Shown here: in pieces, positions 46,579-58,644 of the stretch
Layout: every line of letters begins with the position of its first letter
How positions within the stretch are numbered: position 1 is the stretch's first letter
NCBI RefSeq assembly: GCF_024679095.1
Contig: NC_066553.1
Location: 3,902,488 to 3,966,487 of the forward strand
Reading direction: 5' to 3'
Length of the DNA stretch: 64,000 bases
Source of the DNA: Eriocheir sinensis
Lineage: Eukaryota; Arthropoda; Malacostraca; Decapoda; Varunidae
Notes under the pieces: model-generated
What the model saw: only the letters and a program-made list of their open reading frames with translations
Told to the model about the DNA's origin: nothing
Database searches by the model: none
Position numbers and translations under genes: made by a program

Positions 46579-46903
46579 CAATTATACACAGGGATCATGA
46601 CGAGCAAACGGTTTCGAGTCAGTCAGTTTTCATAAGTGAGTGATGAGTAAAAAATACGTGTTATACAGTGACAGGTAACGAGAATGAATCATGCACAGGT
46701 GAGTGACAGTGACGGGGCCCCGACAGGAAGAGTACGCGGCGCCCGTTTCCCGCGTCAACCTTCGCGGGTGACTCACCTTTTCCAAATATCTGTTTTGCGG
46801 AGGCATGAACGTCAGCATTGCTTCTCTGGACCCCCAAAAGTACAAAACGGAACTCATTGAAATATTCTGACGTAGCGAATGGCTGATAGTAATAACTCCT
46901 TGA

Positions 46904-47130
46904 ATGCGAATTTCCAAGCTACTGGAATGGAGCAAAAACCGTCTGTTACAATTCAGTGAAGAAAAATGTAAAGTCCTGCACCATGGGAGGGGATATCCAG
47001 CACACCAATACCATATGGGAAACACTCCACTATCCACCACAGAGGCAGAGAAAGACCTGGGACTATATGCTACCAGGCTACCAGGGAAGGCCAAATCCGT
47101 GCCAATCGCAGCGGACGGGTTAACGATTCG
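46904..47130 (+). pseudogene. CR1-like non-LTR retrotransposon RT fragment
   Basis: The + frame reads LLEWSKNRLLQFSEEKCKVL then HHGRGYPAHQYHMGNTPLST and EAEKDLGLYATRLPGKAKS. The order 'W-x(5)-L-x-F-x-x-x-KC-KV-x-H-x-G ... Y-x-M ... EKDLG' is the conserved C-terminal RT region of CR1/L2-type LINEs. Catalytic RT motifs (the YxDD region) are absent and the frame ends after IAADGLTIR, so this is a short dead fragment. The tail coding AKSVPIAADGL is shared with the array at 40311, which implies that a rearranged form, not the intact LINE, was spread. Confidence 0.85.
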
Positions 47131-47229
47131 GTAAAATGTACGAGTCAATGTAATTCGGTAATACAGAAGCACATAGAAATTTGGAATATGAATACATTTT
47201 TCTTTTGACACCTTCACTCTGAAAAATCG

Positions 47230-47379
47230 TCCTCCTCTCCTCTCCTCCCGTATTTGATCTTCCTTTCGGCCACCTCTTTTGTTTCTTTTTTAGGAGCAGC
47301 GAGTAGCGGGCTTTTTTTTATTATTGTTTTCTTTTTTTGTGTGCCCTTGAGCTGCCTCCTTTGTTGTAAAAAAAAAAAA
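47230..47379 (+). mobile_element. SINE-E copy
   Basis: CTCCTCTCCTCCCGTATTTG, CTTTCGGCCACCTCTTTTGT, GGAGCAGCGAGTAGCGGGC, CCCTTGAGCTGCCTCCTTTG and TTGTAAAAAAAAA follow the family order. It lies about 100 bp after the CR1-like fragment. Confidence 0.88.
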
Positions 47380-47605
47380 TATCGTACTGCCATATCGTCG
47401 AAACGTCATATTTTCCTTTCTGACGCCAATAAAACGGAACCTTAAGTATGCCAGGTGGTTCTTCTCGGGGAGCTGCCTCTTTCTGGAACGGTTAATACAT
47501 TTCCAACGCTCCTACGTCTGCTAAAATATTTCATTATCATTGCTGTGGTTGCGACCTCACGAAGATTTTGCAAAGTGTTGAATGAGCAATGTTGGGCCCA
47601 CGAGG

Positions 47606-47607
<2 letters not shown>

Positions 47608-47646
<39 letters not shown>
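47608..47646. repeat. (CA)n microsatellite
   Basis: About 19 CA units. Confidence 0.96.
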
Positions 47647-47649
<3 letters not shown>

Positions 47650-47869
47650 AAGCACTTTTACTCCCCTAATGGAACAAATTATTTAGCTGCACTAGAGGAC
47701 GAGAAATCACGGCCCGGAAACGAGGCCTGGAAACACTTATAAACCTTTCTGCAAAATATTTGGAGAACTTAATTGGAATTCCGTTTTGGGCGTCCCCGGT
47801 GCGCCGTAGCCCGAACAGGTGAAGCTAAAAGTTTGGGTTCATTCTGATGGGGTTATTTGGTGCCTACAG

Positions 47870-48650
47870 CGAAGCCCATATTCGGTCTGGCCTCTTTTCG
47901 ACTCGAGCAATATTGATGCCTCCAGAAAATAGGTAAATTGGGATGTCAGTGACGTTCGTGATGGAAATGGTGGTGGTGGTGGTGGTGGTGGTGGTTTGTC
48001 GAGGTGATTTGTTTCGGTGAGTAGAGAATCGATATCACACCCTTTAGACTTAGGTAATATTCGTGTCTCCAGAAAATAGGTAAATTGGGATGTCAGTGAC
48101 GTTCGTGATGGAAATGGTGGTGGTGGTGGTGGTGGTGGTTTGTCGAGGTGATTGTTGGTTCCGGTGAAGGTAGAATATTCGATCCAACCTCTTTTAGACT
48201 GGAGTAATATTCGTGTCTCCAGAAAATAGGTAAATTGGTTTGACAGTGACGTTCGTGATGGTAGTAGTGATGGTGAATGTTGTTGTGATGGTTTATCCAG
48301 GTGATTCTTGGTTCCGGTGAAGGTAGAATACTCGATCCGACCTCTTTTAGACTGGAGTAATATTCGTGCCTCCAGAAAATAGGTAAATTGGTTTGACAGT
48401 GACGTTCGTGATGGTAGTAGTGATGGTGAATGTTGTTGTGATGGTTTATCCAGGTGATTCTTGGTTCAGGTGAAGGTAGAATATTCGATCTGATCTCTTT
48501 TGGACTGGAGTAATATTCGTGCCTCCAGGAAATAGGAAAATTGCAATGGCAGTGAGGTTCGTGATGGTAGTAGTGATGGTGAATGTTGTTGTGATGGCTT
48601 ATCCAGGTGATTCTTGGTTCAGGTGAAGGAAAAGTATTTGGTCTGGCCTT
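47870..48650. repeat. 147-153 bp tandem array, 5 units
   Basis: TCCAGAAAATAGGTAAATTG recurs at about 47921, 48068, 48218, 48371 and 48524 (one change). Each unit has CAGTGACGTTCGTGATGG. The first two units carry (GTGGTG)n runs; the last three have GATGGTGAATGTTGTTGTGA instead. Confidence 0.94.
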
Positions 48651-48684
48651 TTCCTTTCTTTGTACGGGTACCCCCCCACTCTTG

Positions 48685-48836
48685 AACAGGTCAGGTCAGG
48701 TTAGGTTAAGTTAGGTTTAGGTTAGGTTAAGTTAGGTTTAGGTTAGGCTAGGTTAGGTTAAGTTAGGTTTAGGATAGGATAGGTTAGGTTAAGTTAGGTT
48801 TAGGTTAGGCTAGGTTAGGTTAAGTTAGGTTTAGTT
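48685..48836. repeat. degenerate TTAGG-type (telomere-like) tract
   Basis: Built mostly of the pentamers TTAGG, TTAAG and CTAGG plus the hexamer TTTAGG, arranged in a higher-order pattern (GGTTAGGTTAAGTTAGGTTT repeated). TTAGG is the usual arthropod telomere motif. This interstitial tract could be telomere-derived or simply a TTAGG-like satellite. Confidence 0.85.
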
Positions 48837-48839
48837 GGA

Positions 48840-49320
48840 GTCATTCAGGGTAATTTTGAGCGTGAATCACAATGAGACTATTTTCCAGAGCGCCCCGCGG
48901 CTACTTATGAAGGTACAGCCGAGCGTCTTCACTCAGGGACCACATAGGCAAAGATAGCGAGTGAGAGATAGAGGTAGAGAGAGTGATTGGTAGATACAGA
49001 TATAGTGAATGACAACTACCCTTAGTGAGATTGGGAATATGCGGATGGGGCTTATTTGTGATATATATTAGTGGAAAGAGAGCACATGAATCCTTCTGGT
49101 GATCAATCTTACCATAATAGCGAGACTGGCAGTCGTAAAGAACACTGACGATAAATAACACAAACGGCAATGATTATTTGATCGTAAAAACGTCGTAATA
49201 GATGGTCGCTGTAAGTACATCCGACAGGTGACAGCCATGATGAAGTACCTGTGTTACGTTACCTGTACGCGAGGAAAAGTTGAAGTGTTTGATTCATGTA
49301 AGCGATTTCGACCGGGGACA
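48840..49320. other. no gene seen
   Basis: Mixed sequence, no recognised element. Confidence 0.5.
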
Positions 49321-49329
49321 GCAAGGACG

Positions 49330-49650
49330 AGGCACATAAATCACAATATATTGAAGATTTTATGTAGACAAGTGTTGAAAATTTCTCGGATTTTTTTTTT
49401 CGTTCCATATCGCCACTTTTCAATATGGTACTTATGTATATAGTGTTACGTACAAGATGTTATGTATACAGAAGTGTGGAATGTTACTCGAGGATTTTTT
49501 TTTTGTACCATATCGTTACTTTCCAATATGTAACTTATGTATATAGTGTTAGGTACAAGATATTATGTATACAGAAGTGTTGAAAAATACTCGAGGATTT
49601 TCTTTTTTTTCGTAGCATATCGTTACTTTCCAATATGCAACTTGTGTGTT
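49330..49650. repeat. 103-108 bp tandem array, 3 units
   Basis: CATATCGTTACTTTCCAATA-type motifs recur at about 49406, 49509 and 49617. Units share ACTTATGTATATAGTGTTA, TATGTATACAGAAGTGT and CTCGAGGATTTT. Confidence 0.92.
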
Positions 49651-49955
49651 TATTTTTTACTTTTCAATGTCTGGATGGTGCCTGCAACAAGGAGAATTGA
49701 TGCCCCCAAGATGGAAGTAATCTGCGTCTGTACCAAGAGGAAAAGAGACAAGCTAGCCTTACATACAGGCCGGATATCATTACACAGAACGTACAGCTCA
49801 CGAAAAAGCACCACGAGCGAAACACCTTAGTATGCATGTCAATTTTATGTGAAATTCTTTCCTTTCGTCTTTCTGGGAATGCATTTCGTGTCCCCTCTGC
49901 AAAGCACTGTTTTGGTAGGGCGGCGCCAATCTCCTGAGAAAGACAATGAAATTTG

Positions 49956-50362
<407 letters not shown>

Positions 50363-50369
50363 AGGCAGA

Positions 50370-51030
50370 CAGGCAGATAGACAGACTGACAGACCGGCAG
50401 ACAGGCACAAAGGCAAAAAATAAAGTGATGAAACTGGAAGTGAGAGGGCGAATGAAGGGGAGGAGACAGAAGCAACAGCAACAGCAACAGCAACAGCAGG
50501 GGGAAGGTACAACAGAGAAGAGAGGAGGGGGAGCCGAGCCGCGGTGGTGAAAAGCGGGTTGGGCTCGATGGAGGGAGGTTTGTGGGTGGTTTGTGGAGGC
50601 GAGGGTCGCGGCCAAACAATGCCTGACCCTTTGGCGAGAGAGGAGAAAAAAGAGATCGGGGGTGGCGGTGGCTGCGTGGGGAGGAGATCTCGTTCGATGT
50701 ATCTGTCTGTGGCTCGGCGAAATGCTGCCCACTAAATATATTCGCGGTGCTGACTCAAGGGGACTCAGAGGAAGGGGACGTCGTGGAGTCTCTCAAAGCA
50801 AGGTGGCACCGGAGGAAGGAAGCCAGAGACGTAATGGAGCGAGAAATAAGAGGAGTCACACTCGCTGGCTACGAAGTGACCATATGCTCGTCTATAGAGG
50901 AGTGAGGAAGAGACATAGAGACACTTACTTACATTGCCCTGCCAAAAGAGTGAAGCACAAACCCTCTTGCCATTATCACAGTGGTTTGCAGGTAAAGGGA
51001 GGAAGGTAGACAAGTGTTAAATGTACTGGA
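50370..51030. other. no gene seen
   Basis: Starts with GACAGGCAGACAGGCAGATA-type repeats to about 50405 and (CAACAG)n near 50474-50498, then unique-looking sequence without a recognised exon. Confidence 0.5.
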
Positions 51031-51033
51031 GGG

Positions 51034-51229
<196 letters not shown>

Positions 51230-51798
51230 CATCCTGATATACAAGTTACGAGGGCTGGCGTCACACATGGTCATTGGAAGGGACAGGAGACGCCACACCG
51301 CCGGGCTCCTTCGAGTGAGGGAAGGGAGGGAAGGAGGGAGGGAAGTGTCGGGACAATATGGAGAAGGGAAGGGAGGGAAAGAGGGAGGTGTCAGGACAGA
51401 GTGGAGGGAAGGTAAGGGAAGGGGAGGGAAGGTTCACGGCAGCATAGAGGGAATGGAGAAGAGTAAAGGAAGGGATGGGAAGTAAGGAGGGATGGAACAC
51501 GAGTAAAGGAAGGGAAGGAATGGATGGGAGGGAGGCGTGAGGGCAGCATGGAGGGAGGGAAGGGACACGAGTTATTGAGGGAGGACTGCATGGCTGGTCA
51601 ATGGTGGTGGTGGGGAGGTGGCGGTCGGGTCAGGGGCGCGTCACCGTAAGTCTCTCCGTCGCGAGGGTTAGGTCTCGTAAACACACCGTATGGAAATAAC
51701 TCGACGGGAAGAGAACCTGTACGTAACCAGTAACATCGCGGTGCCCAGGGATTTTCTTCTCTCCTTGAGTTAGTTAATGGCAAAGGTTTTTCGATACT

Positions 51799-52013
51799 TT
51801 GGTTGGTATGTTCAGACACTTCCGCCTCTCACATCAACTTTTTCCCAAGGCCGAAAAGGAGATCAGGCAGGTTCGAGTGAGTGTTTTTGCAGGTTCATGC
51901 CACAGAGGAAGGGTTCAACTACCACCAGGGTCATTAAGCTACCCCTGGAAATGCCCCACACTCCTACGAAAGCCTTGTCAAATATGCGGACATGGACGCT
52001 TAATAATACAGCA
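51799..52013 (+). mobile_element. MITE-A copy 5
   Basis: Starts near TTGGTTGGTATGTTCAGACA and ends AATAATACAGC. The interior has CCTCTCACATCAACTTTTTC, TCATGCCACAGAGGAAGGGT, CTACCACCAGGGTCATTAAG and TCCTACGAAAGCCTTGTCAA. Both termini are more diverged than in copy 3. Confidence 0.8.
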
Positions 52014-52058
52014 CTTATTGTTTTTACTAGTGGGTTGCATTCACCTTCGCTCTAATGA

Positions 52059-52210
52059 TACCCAGCAGTGAATGGGTACCAGGTATTAATCGGGGGTTGT
52101 GTCCTGCTTCCTGGGATCTGTTGTTCTCTTCTCCTATAATTCCTTCCCCTTCTGTCTCTCTCCGGCATATGACCACAGCTGTTGCGCCGACTAAACGAAA
52201 CTTTCCAAAC
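52059..52210 (+). mobile_element. SINE-A copy 4, 5'-truncated
   Basis: Begins at ACCCAGCAGTGAATGGGTAC and runs through ATTAATCGGGGGTTGTGTCC and CTCTCTCCGGCATATGACCA to CGCCGACTAAACGAAACTTT. The tRNA head is absent. It lies only about 45 bp after MITE-A copy 5. Confidence 0.88.
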
Positions 52211-52219
52211 TTTTCCGCT

Positions 52220-52955
52220 CTATTGATGTAACAGGTAAACCGTAGACTTTCAACCAAACCCGTATCATAGGTTTGTATTCTCTGTTAAACTGTAGAGTCG
52301 TGATAAAGAAACTACATGTATAAATATATGGATCAAATGACAATATTCTTCAGAAATTACAATGATAAGGTTTTAAATATGATTGGTTCCGGTTCCTCTC
52401 TGCGTGGAATTATATCGTATTCATGTTACGAGTCAAACGGTTTACTGACCCAGAAATCCCTCGATAATAAAGTAACCCTTCACAGAAATATCCTCATAAG
52501 ATTGCCCTTTCAAACATAAAACCGCGGCGTGTTTGTGGCCCTCCCCCTCCGCCTCCTCCTCCTCACTCCCGCGGGGAAAAAGATAAAAGGAAATAAGAAA
52601 CTCTCGGAGAATCTTCCTCTCCCACAACGCGATCCACGGTACGACTTTTTTTTCGACCGTGGAACGTGATTTTTTATTCCCGGAAATCTTGTTTATGGTT
52701 GATAGGTGGCAGGAATACCGGTCACCCACGCGAAACTCAATAAAAATTCAATTTCCTTACAAAAACAGTCGTGTCTTGGCGGGGAGTTATCTGGAGGTGG
52801 AGGAGAAAAATAAGGTTTGGGCGACATGAGAACGAAGCCAGGCAGCAGGAGAGATAGGCAGGACACACTGGAGCAGACGGAGTGGCCGCGGCGACGGAGA
52901 GAGAGTAGGCGCTTGATTCTTACACCAACGTTTTATTTTTTTTTAATTTTTTTAA
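52220..52955. other. no gene seen
   Basis: Unique-looking sequence with a CCTCCGCCTCCTCCTCCTC patch near 52545. Confidence 0.5.
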
Positions 52956-52961
52956 CGGTAA

Positions 52962-53144
52962 CCGGGTAGCAGCGACGGGCCAAATTTGTGCCATGACTTA
53001 ACCCCCCCAAAAAAATAGATGATACATAAACTGATCACAAATGCGTTGATATATATTATGAAATGGTTTGTGTGAGTGATGACTTTTTCTCATTTTTCTC
53101 GCTTAGAGGGACCATTAAGAAATATGATCCCCGCTGCTACCTGG
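52962..53144 (-). mobile_element. MITE-T copy 2 (minus), unexpanded
   Basis: The + strand starts CCGGGTAGCAGCGACGGGCC and ends GATCCCCGCTGCTACCTGG, followed by TTAA (53145-53148) and preceded by GTAA. It matches copy 1 at 4993 in reverse orientation but has the 35-bp terminal segment only once, so it probably represents the ancestral layout. TTAA-type flanks suggest a piggyBac-like element (inference). Confidence 0.78.
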
Positions 53145-53149
53145 TTAAA

Positions 53150-53725
53150 CCTCTTGCAAATGGTACCAAGATGTTCCGGTCGATGCAAATGAAAAATGAT
53201 GTATATTCTTACACCAAACGACAAAACAATGAAGCGGGACATTTAAAAGCAGGGCCAACGGCGTGTCACCTATCAAATGTGCTGTCTAGAAGCTGGAACA
53301 TCATCACAGCAAAATGGCAACACTTGGAACAATATCCATTCATGCCAAACCTATTAGTTGACTTGTGTTGGCGGTAACTTAGGATAAACAACTCTCCCCC
53401 TAGACGTGCCGGGGTCATTTTCACTTTACGGTGTCATCAATCAACTTTATTATCCAAAAAGACTACATTTTAAGACTCCTAAAACAAATGATGGTCCATT
53501 AAGACAATATATCGCCTAATAGTACCCCTTCGGTAATGAGGCTGCTCCAGTACCGTGATTAGGATTTCGTAATTAAATTAATGATCACATCGACCGCTGT
53601 TCATGGAAGCGCGTCACACTTTTATGCCTTGCCCTTTGTTGGTCGGCGGTGTGCCCGGCGTGAGGGACGACGAATATGTCTTTTCAGCCAGCTACGTACA
53701 GGCACAGCCCCCGCAGCACGAGACT
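53150..53725. other. no gene recognised
   Basis: A 104-codon + frame (53063-53377) starts inside the MITE. Its downstream part has ordinary composition but no domain I recognise. Confidence 0.4.
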
Positions 53726-53730
53726 CACTG

Positions 53731-53954
53731 AGGGTCGTATTACAAGATATTTCGTTGTCAAAATACACATATTTGACAAGGCTTTCGTAGGAGTTGTGGG
53801 GATTTTCAGCAGTAGTTTTATGACCCTGGTGGTAGTTTGACCCTTCCTCTGTACCGTGAACCTGAAGAAACACTCATTAGAACCCGACTGACCCCCTCTT
53901 TGACCTTTAGAAATAGCTGATGTGAGAAGCCAATGTCTCTTATAATACCGACTT
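53731..53954 (-). mobile_element. MITE-A copy 6 (minus)
   Basis: The + strand starts AGGGTCGTATTACAAGATAT and ends CTTATAATACCGACTT. Between are TTGACAAGGCTTTCGTAGGA, ATGACCCTGGTGGTAGTTTG and AGAACCCGACTGACCCCCTC. It shows the sub-terminal segment (about 53779-53842) once, where copy 2 has it five times. Confidence 0.85.
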
Positions 53955-54086
53955 CAATGTGGTGCGCTGGTGGTACGACATTGTTGACCCTGATCTGTAT
54001 CCTAATGAGAAAAAAAGATGTGTTGATATCGCAGCAAAACACTAGACCTTTAACTGGCACGGAGAGGTCGCTGCTACAAAACCACC

Positions 54087-54287
54087 AAAAAACATTGCCA
54101 GATTGTCGTACTCAGCCGCTTATATTTCCGACTTCCTACCCCAAAACTGTCTTCTGGGCTCCAATAGCGAAACTCATTTATAGTTATCGTTAAAAGAGTT
54201 AGATCCTGATGTTTCTTGGCAATAGTTAGGCGTCAGAAACCGTTAAATACTATGCTCTGAGAACGATGATCTCGCAACGGTGCCACC
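54087..54287 (+). mobile_element. SINE-C copy 2, 5'-truncated
   Basis: Collinear with 32182-32385: ATTGCCAGATTGTCGTACTC, CTACCCCAAAACTGTCTTC, CATTTATAGTTATCGTTAAA, CTCTGAGAACGATGATC and GCAACGGTGCC. The tRNA head is missing. Confidence 0.82.
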
Positions 54288-54317
54288 AAAGTAAATGTAA
54301 TACCAGACATATCAAAA

Positions 54318-54420
54318 TTTGCCTGTCTATCTGCCTGGTTGTTCTAAGATTCTCTCCCTCTCCCTTCCCTTCCTTTTCCTTTCCTTTCCCTTCCCCTCTT
54401 CTCTTCTCTTCTCTTCTCAT
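54318..54420 (-). repeat. compound purine microsatellite unit, copy 2 (short form, minus)
   Basis: On the minus strand: (GAAGA)4, GGGAA, (GGAAA)n, GGGAA, a short GA run, then AATCTTAGAACAACCAGGCA and GATAGAC. Block order and anchor match 49959-50362, but each block is several-fold shorter. Confidence 0.88.
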
Positions 54421-54429
54421 TGTTGCTTT

Positions 54430-55045
54430 TGGCAGAGACACATCGTTTCCTAAGACGCCAAGAAACATTCGCTGAGTATGAGAGCAATGCTAATATGTTC
54501 CTGGTATCCACGGCGGGTCATTTATCGCCATGCACAACTTGAGTGGGCGAATTCCGTGGGTCTTACACCGCAGGGAAGGCGTTACCCCGTTATTTACTCC
54601 CGGTGCCTCTACCCGCACGTCGGCATCACGGAAATTAATTACCGACGCCTTAATTACACGCGGGAAATATGGAAAGAAGTTCGTCGTAAATAAGGAAAGG
54701 AGTTGCTTAAGCCTTGGCGTATAATTTATTCCCGCCCGACTTGTTTTTTTCTTTAACTTTTTACTTTTATTCTTTTTTTTTTTTTTTTTCAGCGGACCGG
54801 TCTTGCTGCCTGACACTCATTGGGACAAGCTCCGTGTTTTTATTGTTTGTTTTTTTCCTCGTTATTTTTGGTCTTATTTATTTTACGCTTTTTTTCGGTC
54901 TTGTATTTTCATTATTATTCATTACGCAGTCTTTTCCTGCCTGCGAGCGCTCTTAATACACGCGCTTACACTCTCGCTCCCTGTTCTGGTGTCTGTTTAT
55001 TATATTTTTATTTTGTTTTTGCTCTCAAACTTAATTACATTTCCT
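54430..55045. other. no gene seen
   Basis: Mixed then T-rich sequence (T run at 54773-54789). Phe/Leu-rich frames downstream reflect T-rich composition. Confidence 0.5.
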
Positions 55046-55049
55046 TTCT

Positions 55050-55215
55050 TTTTCCTTTTTTCTCCTCCTCCTCCTCCTCCTTATCTGGTTCCCTCTCCTC
55101 GTTCTCGTTATGTGGTTCTTCCTCTTCCTTCTCCTCCTCCTCCTCCTCTTTCTCTTTTTCGTCTTTCTCTTTCTCTTCCTCTTACTCCTCCTCCTCCTTC
55201 TTCTTCTTCTACTAC
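55050..55215. other. CTC/CTT-rich polypyrimidine tract
   Basis: CCTCCT and TTCTTC motifs on the + strand. Frames up to 178 codons across it are low-complexity. Confidence 0.85.
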
Positions 55216-55454
55216 AAATACTACCACTTGCATCACTATCGCCACCACCACGAACAATACTATCACTCCCTCGAGAACCTTTAAGTTGTATGCCATTGGG
55301 ACTGGAGGACAACGCCAGAGGATGAACCCCGCACACTGATTCTGCAGGTTACGTTAGCAAAAGGGAGAGGCTGTGAATCGTGAGGAGAACCGTAGATGTT
55401 TAGAGTGAGTGCGTGTGTGTGTGAGGATTTGACTGTACCAAGAAGTGATGGGTA

Positions 55455-55965
55455 AAAATAATTGGTCGTGCAGAAATATAACCGAGGTAGAGGTTTGGTG
55501 TTGTATGTAAACTAATTTTGAGGTCAAGGTGTTTCTTTTGAGCTGAAAAAGGAAAAAAAAAACTAAATATCTTTCAATGATTGGAAAAGAAAAAAACAAA
55601 AAAAAATATGTGTTTCAATGATCGTAAACAATAAGCAAAATACAGATAATTGGTCGTGCAGAAATATAACCGAGGTAGAGGTTTGTTGTTGTATGTAAAC
55701 TAAATGAATCTTCAAAGGGAAAATATAGATAATTGATTGTGGTTTGAGGTCAAGGTGTTTCTTTGAGCTGGAAAGGAGAAAAGAGAAAACTAAATATGTC
55801 TTTCAATGATCGTAAACAACATAAGCTAAATGAATCTTCAAAAGGAAAATACAGATAACTGATTGTGGTTTGAGGTCAAGGTGTTTGTTTGAGCTGGAAA
55901 AGAGAAAACATTAAAACTAAATATGTGTTTCAAGGGTCGTAAACAACATAAGGTAAAGTAAACCA
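55455..55965. repeat. nested degenerate tandem repeats (about 187 and 125 bp)
   Basis: AATTGGTCGTGCAGAAATAT occurs at about 55461 and 55648. TTGAGGTCAAGGTGTTT occurs at about 55518, 55744 and 55870. AACTAAATATGT and CAATGATCGTAAACAA recur between them. Confidence 0.85.
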
Positions 55966-55969
55966 TTAT

Positions 55970-56450
55970 GAAGGTACTAATTGGAGACACACCATTGAAA
56001 GACGGCTGCGTAGTGAAGCTTTTCTAGTGATCACCCGGAAGAGGTCTTAATGGCTGGCGGGAGTAATTCGTCGGCACAAAACCCCGGGGAGAATGTTGAC
56101 AGAGGCACTGGAAAGGGAAGGCTATGGAACCCCTCCACTTTATTGTAAGCGGATGAAGAACTTCTCAGAGCCGATTACAAGTAAACCCAACACAGAGGCG
56201 AGTGGATCTGCGGGAGTGTGTGAACAGAGGGGCAGGAAGGCCGAAGTAGGGGAAGGTGAGGCTCGGGCCGTGTGGAAAGGAGAAACTAATGGTTATAGAA
56301 TTGGTAAGAAAAAATAAGGTTCGGGCGGTGAGGAAGGGAAGACTAATGACTATAGATGCTGGTAGGAAAAAGAGTAAGGCTAGGATAGGTCAGTGGGGAA
56401 GGGAGGAGTTAATGCTTATACACTAGTGGGAGAAAGTAATGTTGCAATAT
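55970..56450. other. no gene seen
   Basis: Purine-biased. AGACTAATGACTATAGATGC-like and GAAACTAATGGTTATAGAAT-like segments (about 56280-56410) form a degenerate repeat of about 60 bp. Confidence 0.5.
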
Positions 56451-56451
56451 T

Positions 56452-56593
<142 letters not shown>

Positions 56594-56599
56594 CCACTG

Positions 56600-57335
56600 G
56601 ATATAGGTTCAGGCAAGTACTTATTTTACAACAAAGTGGAAAGACAAAACTACAAATAAGAAAAACACCTGAGAAAGCGATATAAAAAGAACGAAAAAAA
56701 TACTTGATGTTCCCTTCTAGAAAGAGAAAAGGCACTACCAAACTCGGGGAGAGAAAAAAACTAAAATACAGATTACTCCAGAACTTGCCGACGAACCTGA
56801 TGAAGGAACAAAGGTACTGATAAACTCTTACATTAGTGAGATGGACAGCATAGGGATGAGAGCGAGTAGGCTTTGGGCAAATACACACGGGAAAGAAGAA
56901 AAAAAGAGAATTCCTTTAGATGTATTGTTGAGAAAGAAGGGCCGTGAAAGTGGCGGTGGAAGATAGCGAGGGGAGGACCGCTGCGGCAGGCTGTGAGGAG
57001 GAGGACAAGCAGTTAAAGGAGAGGAATTGACGAGGATCCAACCTCTTTAGAAACGCTGCGAGGGAGGAGCCACGCAGCAGGACGGGCCCAATATGTAGAC
57101 GGACGATTCGCCAGTTTGTACGCACCTCTCCAGTTACTGCTTACAAGAAAACAAGAAAAGTAAACCTAGAGAAATGAGAGGAGATATAACCATCAACTAT
57201 TGTCAGCCGCATTTAATTAACATAGTATTTCTTTTACGCCTCAGCTCAGATTTTCCTTGTAGTTTCTTTCCTGAGATGAGTACATATATTAGTTCGCTCT
57301 AGAGACTGCCAGTATGCTAAAAAAAATATGCGTTT
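56600..57335. other. no gene seen
   Basis: AT-rich with a more GC-rich middle (56940-57110). No recognised feature. Confidence 0.5.
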
Positions 57336-57344
57336 TTACTTTTT

Positions 57345-57455
57345 TTTACGTGTTCACCTATAGCGCCGATAAGCTTTCTTCAGGGTCCTGGTGGTCGGCC
57401 CAAGCTCGTCACGGCACGGGCAATTTTTTATAGTGGCGCCATATTATCAGTTGCC
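57345..57455 (-). mobile_element. dispersed repeat F, copy 2
   Basis: T run, ACGTGTTCACCTATAGCGCC, GGGTCCTGGTGGTCGGCCCA, CGTCACGGCACGGGCAA and ATAGTGGCGCCATATTATC match 39150-39262 in order and orientation. Confidence 0.65.
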
Positions 57456-57680
57456 GATACGTCCCTCCTTCAGGTTATATTAATTAAGACACGGTTTCTA
57501 GACATATTTCCAGCAAGAGGATAAAAAATACAATCAAATACTTATTTTCTTCGACACTATGAATTCTTGATAATTACCGAACAAAAAAAAAAATACCGTG
57601 AGTAACTTCCCACTTCACGGTGTCACGATGGACGGGTTAAAGGTAAGTAAACGAAGCTATTGCCATTTGGTGAACATTGT

Positions 57681-57756
57681 AGCGGGCTTTTTTTTGTTAT
57701 TGTTTCCTTTTTTGTGTGCCCTTGAGCTGTCTCCTTTGTTGTAAAAAAAAAAAAAC
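57681..57756 (+). mobile_element. SINE-E, 3'-end fragment
   Basis: GTAGCGGGC, GTTATTGTTTCC, TGTGTGCCCTTGAGCTGTCT and CCTTTGTTGTAAAAAAAA. The 5' part is missing. Confidence 0.85.
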
Positions 57757-57929
57757 TCACTGGAGCGGGCAATAATTGGAGGAGATCGTACGAGTTGGCA
57801 AATGCGCTTGATGCAAAGTTTTTTTGTTTGTTTTTCGTAAAGTGGAGCGTCAGGAAATTAAGTTGCCGTTGGGATTGAACAAAATGCGTCTCTTCACTGC
57901 GATCGAGGGAATATGTTGAAAGTTTAGCT

Positions 57930-58640
57930 TCTTCAGATGTGAGAAAGTTTGCTCTAGATTGGTAACGGACTGGAAGAGTATATTAGTTAATGGAGATCAA
58001 GGAAACATCATTTTTATTATGGAAAGGGACAGGAAGAGAGTCTGAAAAGCTAGTTTGTTTGTTTTTCGCCAGATGTGAAAAAGTTTGTTCTATGTAGATT
58101 GGTAATGGACTGGAACGGGTATTAGTTAATGGAGATCAATGAAACTTTATTTTTATTATGGAAAGGGACGCGAATGGGGTCTGAAAAGCTATATAGTATG
58201 TCTGATGTAGAAAACGATTGAAGGTATTGAAGGGCCCTTGACACCGAATTAGTTAAAGGAGATCAAGGAAACATAATTTTTATTGTGGAAAAGAACACTA
58301 AGACGGTCTGAAAACCTATTGTCTGTTGTAGAAGCTGACTGAAGGCATTGAGGGGCTCTAGACACCGAACCAACGGACATAAAATACTGAATGTGGGCGA
58401 AATACCTTATGTTCGTTATGGAAAGAGGAAAAGTGTGGAAAAAAGGTATATTTGAACTGTGGAACTGAGCATCACTAGACTCGGAGGTAACAGAAAGGTC
58501 ATAATGTTTAGTGTAGACGAGGAAACTGTTGAAAGACACTGAGGGGCCCTAGACACCCAGGCAACGAACATGGCATAACACTGGATGTAGGCGAAGGAGC
58601 ATATAGTTATTATGGAAAGGGAAATGGGGTGAAAAAAAAA
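57930..58640. repeat. degenerate ~130-190 bp tandem repeats
   Basis: AGATTGGTAACGGACTGGAA recurs near 57956 and 58096. TTAATGGAGATCAAGGAAAC recurs near 57988, 58128 and 58254. GAGGGGCTCTAGACACCGAA and GAGGGGCCCTAGACACCCAG recur near 58350 and 58541. Confidence 0.8.
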
Positions 58641-58644
58641 CGTA

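Noticed and set aside
48685..48836. True chromosome end
   Set aside because: The TTAGG-like tract is short, degenerate and surrounded by ordinary sequence on both sides.
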